From Chryseobacterium sp. CH21 (lineage in GTDB: Bacteria > Bacteroidota > Bacteroidia > Flavobacteriales > Weeksellaceae), in NCBI RefSeq assembly GCF_004119445.1, contig NZ_QICI01000061.1:40507-104506 (forward strand): a DNA stretch of 64,000 bases, in the 5' to 3' direction. The notes below the pieces were generated by a model. That model did no database searches and was not told where the DNA came from. It worked only from the letters and a program-made list of their open reading frames with translations. The position numbers and the translations under genes are program-made. Every line of letters starts with the position of its first letter. Position 1 is the first letter of the stretch. Of the stretch, positions 9,037 through 16,669 are shown in pieces.

Positions 9037-9061
9037 TCCTCCTGTTTGGGAGGATTTTTTA
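9037..9061 (+). terminator. short hairpin terminator without an obvious gene
   Basis: TCCTCC pairs with GGAGGA around a 6-base loop and is followed by seven T. It lies 74 bases after palindrome copy 1, with no credible ORF between them. The unit may make a very short RNA or be a remnant of a deleted peptide gene. Confidence 0.55.
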
Positions 9062-9123
9062 GTATGAGCTGGAGATCCTTACTCAATGGATGTATTCAAT
9101 AGTTATTTTTTAACCTTCTTTGT

Positions 9124-9139
9124 TTACGGAAACCCGTAA
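9124..9139. promoter_or_regulatory. palindrome TTACGG-N4-CCGTAA, copy 2
   Basis: Same arms as the copy at 8948, spacer AAAC. It lies 76 bases before the start of the bacteriocin-like peptide gene and about 45 bases before a candidate -7 box (TATATTTG near 9184-9191), a fitting position for an activator site. Confidence 0.5.
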
Positions 9140-9214
9140 CGATTATTTTTTTTTATGTTAAATCTCTAATTGGAGAATAGTTTTATATTTGATTTCTAAA
9201 CTAAAATCAAAACC

Positions 9215-9364
9215 ATGAAAAATTTAAAGAAAATCTCCAAGGAGAAATTAAGAAGTATCAACGGAAAAGGAGGATGTCCTCCAGGTTGGCATGATTGCCC
9301 ATTGCCATGGAATGATAAGGTATGCATTCCGCATGATAATGAAATGGCATGTCCTGATTTATAA
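9215..9364 (+). CDS. bacteriocin-like double-glycine leader peptide
   Basis: A 49-residue gene. The first 20 residues are a charged leader (MKNLKKISKEKLRSI, then NGKGG) ending in a GG-type cleavage motif. The remaining 29 residues form a Cys/Pro/Trp-rich core with four cysteines (C21, C28, C37, C46) and acidic residues near the end. This matches the Chryseobacterium 'bacteriocin-like' peptide families, whose leaders start MKNLKK and end near GG. Processing would need a peptidase-containing ABC exporter, and none is in this window. It has its own upstream element (9124-9139) and a weak hairpin downstream. Modification of the core and its function are unknown. The alternative is a secreted structural or signalling peptide. 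Confidence 0.8.
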   Translation: MKNLKKISKEKLRSINGKGGCPPGWHDCPLPWNDKVCIPHDNEMACPDL

Positions 9365-9369
9365 AAAAC

Positions 9370-9395
9370 AATCCCTCGCTAAGAAGGATTTTTTG
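9370..9395 (+). terminator. weak hairpin after the peptide gene
   Basis: AATCC pairs with GGATT around an 11-base loop and is followed by a T run, starting six bases after the peptide stop. Weak stem. Confidence 0.4.
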
Positions 9396-9534
9396 TTACT
9401 GTATTTCAGAGTTAACATTTAGTATTAAACATTTCTATCTAGGCTTTTTGAACTTCTCCGTAGGTGATATTATTTTCTGGCCAGTTTTTAATACAAAAGA
9501 TAGGTTCATGAAAGATTGTAAGAATAAAAAAATA

Positions 9535-9558
9535 AAACCTCCGAAATTTCGGAGGTTT
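9535..9558 (-). terminator. terminator of the minus-strand ligase run
   Basis: Perfect inverted repeat of AAACCTCCGA around AATT, with A and T runs on the flanks. It lies just after the stop of the small membrane-protein gene on the minus strand. The 170 bases between it and the peptide gene hold nothing else I can support. Confidence 0.8.
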
Positions 9559-9562
9559 GTTT

Positions 9563-10020
9563 CTATAAGTTTTCCCAGGTTTTCTTTATACTCTGCATTT
9601 TTTTAAGATAAAAATACAAAGGAATAAGTTCTAATCTTAGAGTAAAGCTGATTGTTGGATTGATAAACGGGATAATAGCCATCATTACAAGGCAAATAGC
9701 AATTCCTATAATGGCATCAATGATTGCTGCCTGTGGTGCCCAATCTTGTTCAAACCAAAGTCCGTAGGCTACAATCCCTTTACATAAAAACAAGGCACAG
9801 ATCAAAAGTCCTGTTATTGAATAGGGATGATTGGCATCCATCCCATATAAAGATAAAGAGACATGAGTCATCAGTGAGCCTGCCATCAAAAAATAGCAGC
9901 TAGTGCACCTGCAATTAAAAAGATCCATAAGAAAACTTTAATCCAGGTGGGTAATAAATTTCTTCTTCGTGTTAAAGTGTGGTTTTCAAATTCTGCAAAA
10001 GCGGTTGGCTTTTCTTCCAT
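9563..10020 (-). pseudogene. small membrane protein, split by one-base frameshift
   Basis: Read from the ATG at 10020, the frame (MEEKPTAFAEFENHTL...) runs into a TGA after LAAIF. A second frame then continues as LMAGSLMTHVSLSLYG to the stop at 9563. The switch is at a run of six T on the minus strand (9888-9893). One more T gives a continuous 152-residue protein with a first hydrophobic segment WIKVFLWIFLIAGALAAIFLM and about three more. The alternative reading from 9928 would begin inside that segment in the wrong frame. Family unknown. It lies 24 bases after the 421-residue protein gene, so it belongs to the same transcript. Sequencing error is likelier than true loss. Confidence 0.7.
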
Positions 10021-10044
10021 GGAGTATTAGTTTTATCAGTTTTT

Positions 10045-11310
10045 TTATCCGAAAAAAGCATTCGAACTACCAATCCAGATGGCATCTTTTTTATTGAAAT
10101 CTACATTTACCATGGCGGCTTTTGTCATTCTTCCAAGATTTTCCAATAGGATAGGACGTTCGTCATTTTCCCGCCAAATATACAACAAACGGATCTCTGC
10201 TTTTGAAAAATCTCCGTTGATATCTTCAAAAATAGGTTCATAGTAGACTTTTCGCTGCAAAATATAGTTTTCTTTATCCTGAATAGCTTCTGTAATTTCT
10301 CTTGTAGGATTTAAGTTAACGCCACTTCCTGCGAATGAAAATAAAGGTTTCAATACAAAATCATCCAGATTTTCATGTTCCGGGAATTCATGCAGAAAAT
10401 AACTCTTTGGAACAAACTCATGCTTCAGTAAAGGCAAAAGGAACTTTGAGATTTTAAAGAACCAATTCGGGTGAGTGATCCATTTGACATCCACTTCCTC
10501 ACGGAAATTAAATTCTGTGACAAGATCAGGAATATTGTCCAGCTCATCAAATATAATTCGGTTGTAGACTCTTTTGATTTCTGTCAGCTTCCCATTGTTT
10601 TCATAATAGAGTTTCTTGCCTTCCTTTTTTACTTTGGTAAGACAAACTGTTTTTATTCCAAGCAATTTCTCTGTCAAGGCAAAATCAATAGCTGTTTTCT
10701 GTTTTTCCGGGAATATTTCAAGCAGAATTACATTTTCAGGGTTTTCATCACCTACAATTAACTCTTTTAAATAGTTTTTAAAGGTTTCATGAGGCATTGG
10801 ATTTTTAATTTCTGAAAGAAAAGGATACACTTCACAGAATGTTTCTTCATATACTTTCTGAAAAGCATACAAAGAAGGGAATGCCTGAAGCTCTATCAGC
10901 TGAGGTTCTATTGCTCCGTTTTCGCTTTTGCAGACTCCAAAATCTATGGTGAAAAAATGAGGCTGATGGGTGTCATTGGGAACTCTGCAGTCATCAGGGA
11001 TCGCTTTTTGAAGTAATTCTTCCGGCATGGCCTTAATCTGGCTGATAATACTTTCGCTGGCATCTATAAGCTTACTTTCGAATTCTTTAGTAAGAAAAAT
11101 AGGGCTTTCTGAAACCCTGAAAGTAGGAGCTATTCCTCCTTTTTGCAGCAATATATCTTTTAATTGATTGTATTTTTCATCCGAAAACTCCTGATTGTAC
11201 TGTTTTCTGTATTTTGGGATCATATTTTTTTCTTTTGTGATGTTAAAAAAATCGAGCATTTCTGCCCGATTGTTATAGGTAGCTGAAAGCTGGGAGAGGG
11301 AAGTTTTCAA
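10045..11310 (-). CDS. uncharacterised protein of the amide-ligase cluster, possible ATP-grasp-like fold
   Basis: 421 residues, cytoplasmic. I cannot place it firmly in a family. The C-terminal half contains FVLKPLFSFAGSGVNLNPT, which resembles the lysine plus glycine-rich ATP-binding loop of ATP-grasp enzymes, then YILQRKVYYEPIF and EIRLLYIWRE, like the following strands. The N-terminal half has DFGVCKSENGAIEPQLIELQAFPS, in which IELQAFPS resembles the E-x-N metal site of other ATP-grasp proteins. A circularly permuted or degenerate ATP-grasp fold is an inference from these motifs. It sits inside the minus-strand run, 95 bases after the amidotransferase gene, so a role in the same pathway is likely. 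Confidence 0.65.
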   Translation of the reverse strand: MKTSLSQLSATYNNRAEMLDFFNITKEKNMIPKYRKQYNQEFSDEKYNQLKDILLQKGGIAPTFRVSESPIFLTKEFESKLIDASESIISQIKAMPEELLQKAIPDDCRVPNDTHQPHFFTIDFGVCKSENGAIEPQLIELQAFPSLYAFQKVYEETFCEVYPFLSEIKNPMPHETFKNYLKELIVGDENPENVILLEIFPEKQKTAIDFALTEKLLGIKTVCLTKVKKEGKKLYYENNGKLTEIKRVYNRIIFDELDNIPDLVTEFNFREEVDVKWITHPNWFFKISKFLLPLLKHEFVPKSYFLHEFPEHENLDDFVLKPLFSFAGSGVNLNPTREITEAIQDKENYILQRKVYYEPIFEDINGDFSKAEIRLLYIWRENDERPILLENLGRMTKAAMVNVDFNKKDAIWIGSSNAFFG

Positions 11311-11405
11311 GTCTGAAAATTTATAGTATTAATAGCTTTAACCGCTATAACTTCCAGCATCCTTCTTCCAGCCTCCAGCCTTTTAAGCCAAAGTCTCAGC
11401 CTCTT

Positions 11406-12215
11406 TCAAAATGTTTTTTTTGCAAACTGAAGGAATCTCGGCAGGATTTGATTTCTTGTGAGGATAATTTTGTCTTCATCATCTATTCTATCCATTGTTT
11501 CAAGATATTTTTCCATTCCGAAGTTTTCAATCATGGCTTCTCTGTTTTTTTCATCTTTCAGATTTTCAATCAGAGATTCAGGGTTGGCTTCAGGGTGAAA
11601 CTGGGTTCCAAATATCTCCTCCGAAAAACGTACCGCCATTATTGCTCTTTCCAGATTGATATGAGGACGGAATTTTTCAATGGCCATAACAGTCATTCCA
11701 AGTTCTTCAAAACGCTCATGATCCGGCTCAATAAACTGGTAAGCTCTGGAATCTACTGCATAAAAAGGATCCTGAAGATTTTTGAATAAAAACTCTTCTC
11801 TTCCTTCATCTGTTTTATGAACAGGCATTACGCCGAAAGAATAAGATTTTCTTTTGCAGATATTTCCCAGGTTCCAGTGGATACTTGCCAGCTGAAATGA
11901 ATGACAAATCAGGAAAAGGTATTTTTTATCTTCACTGTATTTATTATGCTCAAAAACAGAATCTAAAAAATCAGCAAATTTGTCTTCCCAGGCAAGACCT
12001 TCACGATGTGGGTTCCCCGGACCACCGGAAGAGATAAAGATATCAAAATCTCCAATCTCCGGCATTTCATCTTTAAATCTCACATCAAATGTCTTGATGA
12101 CAACATTTTCTTCAGAGTTCTGCTGAAAAGCTTCGGAAATCTCTTTGATGTTTCTAAAACCTTGATTTACATGATTGTTGTTCATGTCCAGTAGAGCAAT
12201 TCGAATATCTTTCAT
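11406..12215 (-). CDS. class I glutamine amidotransferase-like protein
   Basis: 269 residues. The class I GATase triad is complete: nucleophile C104 in FLICHSFQ, and H207 and E209 in FGTQFHPEA. SSGGPG at 62-67 is the oxyanion strand. Such domains release ammonia from glutamine, or act as gamma-glutamyl hydrolases or peptidases. Standing alone among ATP-grasp and GCS2 ligases, it could feed ammonia to an amide-forming step or trim a gamma-linked product. An 8-base run at 11414-11421 lies at the C-terminus. One more base there would extend the protein to 11383 with a plausible tail (KKNILKEAETLA), so the end is uncertain. A -7 box (TAACTTTG) lies just upstream. Confidence 0.85.
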   Translation of the reverse strand: MKDIRIALLDMNNNHVNQGFRNIKEISEAFQQNSEENVVIKTFDVRFKDEMPEIGDFDIFISSGGPGNPHREGLAWEDKFADFLDSVFEHNKYSEDKKYLFLICHSFQLASIHWNLGNICKRKSYSFGVMPVHKTDEGREEFLFKNLQDPFYAVDSRAYQFIEPDHERFEELGMTVMAIEKFRPHINLERAIMAVRFSEEIFGTQFHPEANPESLIENLKDEKNREAMIENFGMEKYLETMDRIDDEDKIILTRNQILPRFLQFAKKTF

Positions 12216-12231
12216 TACATCATATTTTTTG

Positions 12232-12239
12232 CAAAGTTA
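12232..12239 (-). promoter_or_regulatory. possible internal TAnnTTTG -7 box
   Basis: On the minus strand the bases read TAACTTTG, 17 bases before the amidotransferase ATG and inside the 33-base gap after the carboxylate-amine ligase. It could allow separate expression of the last three genes. An overlapping TATTTTTG lies at 12241-12248. Confidence 0.4.
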
Positions 12240-12248
12240 TCAAAAATA

Positions 12249-13370
12249 TTATGAAGCGGTTTCACCATGTGTTATGCCATACTCCGTTTCAGAGATCATA
12301 TAATCAACGACTTTCGTCAGATCACTTGTTTCCTTGAAGATCTGAAGCTGTCTGTCTGCTCCGGTTCCGTTTTCAAGAATCTTCCAGGCGTACTCCACTT
12401 CGTTGCGGCAACCTAAATCGTCTACCACATCATCAATAAATTCCAGAAGTTCTTTTAATAAATGAGGATAAGGTACAGATTCTTCTTTTCCAAAATCAAT
12501 CAGATGGGCTTCGATACCACTTTTAGAGGCACGCCATTTATTTTCATTCAACAACAGTCTTCTGTAGCTTCTGAAGCTTAGATTCTGCTGGTGAAGTTTA
12601 TAGATTTTAGCAACGAGACTCTGCATGATGGCAGCAAGACATACAGTTTCGTCAATTCTCAATGGCATATCACAGATTCTGAATTCAATCGTAGGGTAGA
12701 ACGGGTGAACACGCAGATCCCACCATATTTTCTTTGCATTGTCGATGGTTCCTGTTTTTACCAGAAGATCTACATAGCTGTCAAATTCTGCCAGAGAGTT
12801 AAAATAACTCGGAATACCGGTTCTTGGGAATTTTACGAAAATTTCCTGTCTGTACGATTTGAAACCTGTATATCTTCCAATCCAGAATGGTGAATTGGTA
12901 GAAAGGGCATACACGTGAGGAAGGAAATAGCGCATGACATTCTGAATTCTTACCCCTTCTTCACGATTGGGAATTCCAATATGAACATGCAGTCCGAAAA
13001 TAAGGTTTTCACGGGCTACATCTCCCATATCATCCACAATCTTGATGTATCTTTCTCCCTGAGTGATGCTGTTGTCTGACCAGTGTGAAAAAGGGTGAGT
13101 ACCTCCTCCGGAAACACGAAGTCCCTGCTCATGGGCGATATTGATAAGATGACGTCTTAAATTCGTTAATTCTGCTCTTGCTTCCTGAATATTCTGGCAG
13201 ATGCCCGTTTCCATTTCAATCATGGATTCGTGCATTTCGTGCTTTAAATTTTCACTTAAAACAGCTTTACCACCTTCAATGATCTTTGAAACGTGAGAAA
13301 CAAGATCTCTGCTTTCAACATCAATGATCTGATATTCTTCTTCAATTCCAATAGTAAACTGATGATGCAT
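12249..13370 (-). CDS. carboxylate-amine ligase, GCS2/YbdK family
   Basis: 373 residues, the normal length for the glutamate-cysteine ligase family 2 group (COG2170). The N-terminal FTIGIEEEYQIID holds the conserved acidic metal-binding strand, and the HVHIGIPNREEGVR region is the second family motif. Family members join an amino group to the gamma-carboxyl of glutamate, or a related acid, with ATP. E. coli YbdK makes gamma-Glu-Cys only weakly, and true substrates of most members are unknown. It is flanked by an ATP-grasp gene (32 bases upstream) and the amidotransferase (33 bases downstream), all on minus and near-contiguous. Function is therefore best read as one ligase step of a multi-step amide-bond pathway. 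Confidence 0.88.
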   Translation of the reverse strand: MHHQFTIGIEEEYQIIDVESRDLVSHVSKIIEGGKAVLSENLKHEMHESMIEMETGICQNIQEARAELTNLRRHLINIAHEQGLRVSGGGTHPFSHWSDNSITQGERYIKIVDDMGDVARENLIFGLHVHIGIPNREEGVRIQNVMRYFLPHVYALSTNSPFWIGRYTGFKSYRQEIFVKFPRTGIPSYFNSLAEFDSYVDLLVKTGTIDNAKKIWWDLRVHPFYPTIEFRICDMPLRIDETVCLAAIMQSLVAKIYKLHQQNLSFRSYRRLLLNENKWRASKSGIEAHLIDFGKEESVPYPHLLKELLEFIDDVVDDLGCRNEVEYAWKILENGTGADRQLQIFKETSDLTKVVDYMISETEYGITHGETAS

Positions 13371-13402
13371 TTATTTTTGTGTTTTTTAATTTTTTTTCAA
13401 TG

Positions 13403-14356
13403 TTATTTTATGGAATCTTTCACAAAGGTTCCCCAGGCAATGTTAGGTTTCCCCGGAACATATTCTTTAGCTTTTTCTATAGCCAGTTTAGCAGCATGCT
13501 CTATAATCCATGCAAAGTTTTCTTCTCCTACAGAATTTCTGTCGGCATCCGGAGCCGGATTACAGAAGTCGATGGCATAAGGAATTCCATCTCTTACGGC
13601 AAATTCTACTGTATTGAAATCATAGCCTAAAGCCTCATTCATTTTAATGGTATAATCATGAATGGTTTTCAGCAATTTTTCAAGCTCTTTTCCCTGGGTC
13701 TGGTGAGTAGTGGCATATCTCAAATGGGGAGCGTTTCTTGGCTCATAAGGCATAATATGAACATATTTTCTGCCCAGGCAGTACACTCTGTAGTAGTCTT
13801 CAAAGACAATTTCTTCCTGTACCATCATGACCAGCTGTTCCGTTTCGCCTAGTTTGTTCCAAAGATCATCCGGGTTTTCTACTCTGTACACACTTTTCCA
13901 GCCGCCACCATCGTGAGGTTTCATATATGCGGGAAATCCTACATAATTGAAAATATATTCCCAGTCATGCGGAAATTTGAGGTTTCTGAATGAAGTTTCT
14001 GAAGTATTCTCCGGTCTTTCGTGTGACGGAAGAAGAACAGTCTTAGGAAGCGGAATTCCCAGTTTAGACATCAGGGCATTGTTGAAAAATTTCTCGTCCG
14101 CACTCCACCAAAAAGGATTGTTGATCACATAAGTACCGTTAAGTGCTGCATTTTTCAGATAAGCTCTGTAAAAGGGAACGTCCTGTGAAATTCTGTCGAT
14201 GATCACTGCATAGCCATAATCTGCGCCTTGTTCCAGTTTATCTATATTTACGGGTTCAGCCACGATTTCTCCACCTCCCAATTCATTTACTTTGTCTATA
14301 AATGCCCAGGGAAACGTGTCTTCCATACCGAAAAGAATTCCTACTTTTTTTGTCAT
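13403..14356 (-). CDS. ATP-grasp domain protein (first of two)
   Basis: 317 residues. An N-terminal pre-ATP-grasp domain (VGILFGMEDTFPWAFIDKVN) is followed by the ATP-grasp core: YMKPHDGGGWKSVY with K146 and the glycine-rich loop, MMVQEEIVFEDYYRVYCLG as the hinge, and TVEFAVRDGIPYAIDFCNPAPD as the metal-binding end. This is the RimK/ligase type that activates a carboxylate as acyl phosphate for attack by an amine. Substrates unknown. It lies between the esterase (upstream) and the GCS2 ligase (downstream) with gaps of 56 and 32 bases. Confidence 0.87.
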   Translation of the reverse strand: MTKKVGILFGMEDTFPWAFIDKVNELGGGEIVAEPVNIDKLEQGADYGYAVIIDRISQDVPFYRAYLKNAALNGTYVINNPFWWSADEKFFNNALMSKLGIPLPKTVLLPSHERPENTSETSFRNLKFPHDWEYIFNYVGFPAYMKPHDGGGWKSVYRVENPDDLWNKLGETEQLVMMVQEEIVFEDYYRVYCLGRKYVHIMPYEPRNAPHLRYATTHQTQGKELEKLLKTIHDYTIKMNEALGYDFNTVEFAVRDGIPYAIDFCNPAPDADRNSVGEENFAWIIEHAAKLAIEKAKEYVPGKPNIAWGTFVKDSIK

Positions 14357-14412
14357 AATTTTTGTTTTTAAGATGGATGATATTTTTTCTATTTGTTTTT
14401 TTATTGTTTAAT

Positions 14413-15126
14413 TTAAGAGAAGAATGTGCCTATAAAGGTAGGGAAGACCATTCTCCATAAAGGCCAGTCGTGGCCTATCCATTTTCTTTCGTCATACCAG
14501 AAGTCTATGCCTTTTAATCTTAAGATTTCTGCCATTTCTACATTTTTTTCTTTACAGATGTCCTGGTCAGAAGTGCTCAGTACAATGTGCATGTGTTTGT
14601 ATTTCCAGGCTTCATCATTTCTTACAAATTCTCTTGGACAGTTGAAGTAAACCAGATCATCAGAATAGCCATCCATGAAATTTCTTATGCTGAAAGCCCC
14701 GGAAAGGCAAAACAGATGGGAAACCACATCAGGAAACCTGAAGGCGAAATTGGCAGCATGATATCCTCCGAAACTTGCTCCGGCTACAGCTACACGATGG
14801 GTTTTATGAAGTTTTTGAATGTAAGGCACAAATTCCTTAATCAGAAACTGTACATACCGTTCGTAGTTTCTAATTCTTTGTTGAGGAGAAATTTTATCAT
14901 CATAAAAACTCCAGCTGTCGATGGTCTGTACATTGTAAAGCTTTACTTTTCCCTGCTCTATAAACCAGTTGATGCTTCCGTTGAGATGAAAATCATGGTT
15001 TTGGGTGTATTGTCCCTGGGAAGTCGGAAACATGATGATAGGGTGACCATAATGTCCGGTCACTTCTACCTTGAGACTTGTTCCCAATATATTTGAATAA
15101 TAATCTGTATGTTCTATATGAGGCAT
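14413..15126 (-). CDS. esterase family alpha/beta hydrolase
   Basis: 237 residues. The nucleophile elbow is GASFGG with S118, and a late histidine (H219 in IGHDWPLW) fits the triad. This is the esterase-D/COG4947-like group, small cytoplasmic hydrolases often found beside ATP-grasp and GCS2 ligases in Bacteroidota (from memory of such neighbourhoods). It may remove an ester or thioester or proof-read a product of the ligases. No signal peptide. It starts 187 bases after the larger ATP-grasp gene stop and runs on into the smaller ATP-grasp gene. Confidence 0.83.
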   Translation of the reverse strand: MPHIEHTDYYSNILGTSLKVEVTGHYGHPIIMFPTSQGQYTQNHDFHLNGSINWFIEQGKVKLYNVQTIDSWSFYDDKISPQQRIRNYERYVQFLIKEFVPYIQKLHKTHRVAVAGASFGGYHAANFAFRFPDVVSHLFCLSGAFSIRNFMDGYSDDLVYFNCPREFVRNDEAWKYKHMHIVLSTSDQDICKEKNVEMAEILRLKGIDFWYDERKWIGHDWPLWRMVFPTFIGTFFS

Positions 15127-15313
15127 TTTTTTTGTGTTTAATTTTACTATTGCATTGATTTAATTTGATAAATTCAATTCCTCCAGACGGATTAATGAAC
15201 TGATAATATGCTGTGCTATTTTCAAAAATTTATTTTCTCTAAATTACGTTTTAGGATAGATTTTTCTGACAGATTGTATATTATGAATTCAATAATATTT
15301 TGAATATCAGTGT

Positions 15314-16528
15314 CTAGGAGCTGAGTTTGCTGCTTTTGGGAGGTAAAATATTCAGCATATCTGCGTGAATCATTTCTGCTGCAGCATCCAGCCTGTCCTG
15401 TACAATAGAAGCATCACCGGATTTATAAACAATCCCGACGTGATAATCTATGGGAAGAAATTTTACCACTTCTTCACATTCAAAATTGCTGTAGTTCGGT
15501 TCTTTATCTTTAATCAGGGCAACGATCAACCCGGAATAGTATCCAGTAGGGGGTGAAACACTGTAATCATTCCCTTTCAGCAGGGCATCTTCAATCTTAG
15601 CCCATTCTCTCCAGATATTAATGCCGCTTGAAGCTTCTACCAGATCAGGAATATGAGCGCCGCCAACCCTTGAAGAAGTTTCCAGGAAATACCATTTTCC
15701 GTCTTCTTTTCCCCGGATAAACTCTGTATGGGTAGCGCCATTAATCAGTCCGAAATTGGAAAGTACGCTGGCATTGATTTCTTCTAATGCCTTAAATTCT
15801 TCAGAATATCTCCCTAAAGTTTTGGATCTGAATACTCCGCCTTCATGGGAAACCTGCATAGGAGGAGCAAGGTATTTCGAAGCGGAAGTGAAAACAATTT
15901 TTTTATTGAAAGTAAGGCTGTCTACATGGTAAACATCACCTGGCTTAAAGCTTTCCAGCAAAAAAAGATGACGTTCTTCTCCCAATGTTTCTAAGGCCTC
16001 ATAAAGCTGTTCTTTGGAAGTTATTTTTTTGATTCCTGATGCGGAAGCTTCAGAACGGGGTTTCAGTACCCATGGTGCAGGCACACGGTCTGTAAATTCA
16101 TTTACCTCATCATCATTGAATACGGCTGTAAATTCAGGAACACTGATCCCGGAATCTTTGGCTTTTTGGCGCATGGCCAGTTTGTCTCTGAAATATCGGT
16201 GGGTAGTCTGTCCCATTCCCGGAATACGGAATGTTTCTCTGATTAACGCTGCTTTTTCTACGTCATAATCATCCAAAGCCACTACAGCATCCACTTTTCT
16301 GGTTTTCATCAGGTGGGAAAATCCCTGAATCAGATGTTCCAGATTCCATACAGACGGCTTAAGTTCAGGCATATAAAAGGTTTCTTCAATGGCATGCCAG
16401 GGCCAATCCTTTTCTTTGAGGTTTTCCGAAGTTACAAGGATGATTTTATTGCCGAGTTTCTTCATTTCGTCCATAAAATCGTAGCCTTTGTAATAGCACG
16501 AAATACACACAATCGTTTTCTTCTCCAT
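15314..16528 (-). CDS. ATP-grasp domain protein, carboxylase/ligase-like (second of two)
   Basis: 404 residues. An N-terminal Rossmann-like pre-ATP-grasp domain (KTIVCISCYYKGYDFMDEM, then VDAVVALDDYDVEKAA) precedes an ATP-grasp core with VLKPRSEASASGIKKI (K156), FLLESFKPGDVYHVDS and WYFLETSSRVGGAHIPDL, where the E and R fit metal and phosphate contacts. The layout resembles amino-acid ligases of the carbamoyl-phosphate-synthase-L-like group (COG0439). It is the first gene of the minus-strand run. Substrates unknown. Confidence 0.87.
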   Translation of the reverse strand: MEKKTIVCISCYYKGYDFMDEMKKLGNKIILVTSENLKEKDWPWHAIEETFYMPELKPSVWNLEHLIQGFSHLMKTRKVDAVVALDDYDVEKAALIRETFRIPGMGQTTHRYFRDKLAMRQKAKDSGISVPEFTAVFNDDEVNEFTDRVPAPWVLKPRSEASASGIKKITSKEQLYEALETLGEERHLFLLESFKPGDVYHVDSLTFNKKIVFTSASKYLAPPMQVSHEGGVFRSKTLGRYSEEFKALEEINASVLSNFGLINGATHTEFIRGKEDGKWYFLETSSRVGGAHIPDLVEASSGINIWREWAKIEDALLKGNDYSVSPPTGYYSGLIVALIKDKEPNYSNFECEEVVKFLPIDYHVGIVYKSGDASIVQDRLDAAAEMIHADMLNILPPKSSKLSS

Positions 16529-16669
16529 ATAATGTTTTTTAAGATTTAGTGAATTTTCAAAAATAAAAGCATTTATTTATTATTTTATTAATAGTAAAAA
16601 ATGAAATATTGTGTGTTTTTGAAAATCCACTAATCAAGTATACAGAGTTTTTTTGGAAAAAACTAATTT

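Noticed and set aside
9035..9103. Short ORF MSSCLGGFFS... of 22 codons
   Set aside because: It reads through the terminator hairpin, so its Cys/Gly content comes from the stem bases.
9215..9364. Graspetide (ATP-grasp-modified peptide) assignment for the small peptide
   Set aside because: The leader lacks a PFFARFL-like recognition motif, and the nearest ATP-grasp genes belong to cphA and the minus-strand cluster, not to a dedicated unit.
9447..9535. Minus-strand reading IFHEPIFCIKNWPENN ending in a stop
   Set aside because: Protein-like wording but no start codon, and it begins inside the terminator. At most a decayed gene end.
14587..15096. Antisense open frame of 169 codons opposite the esterase
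   Set aside because: The minus-strand esterase has a full catalytic motif; the plus-strand reading shows no family features.
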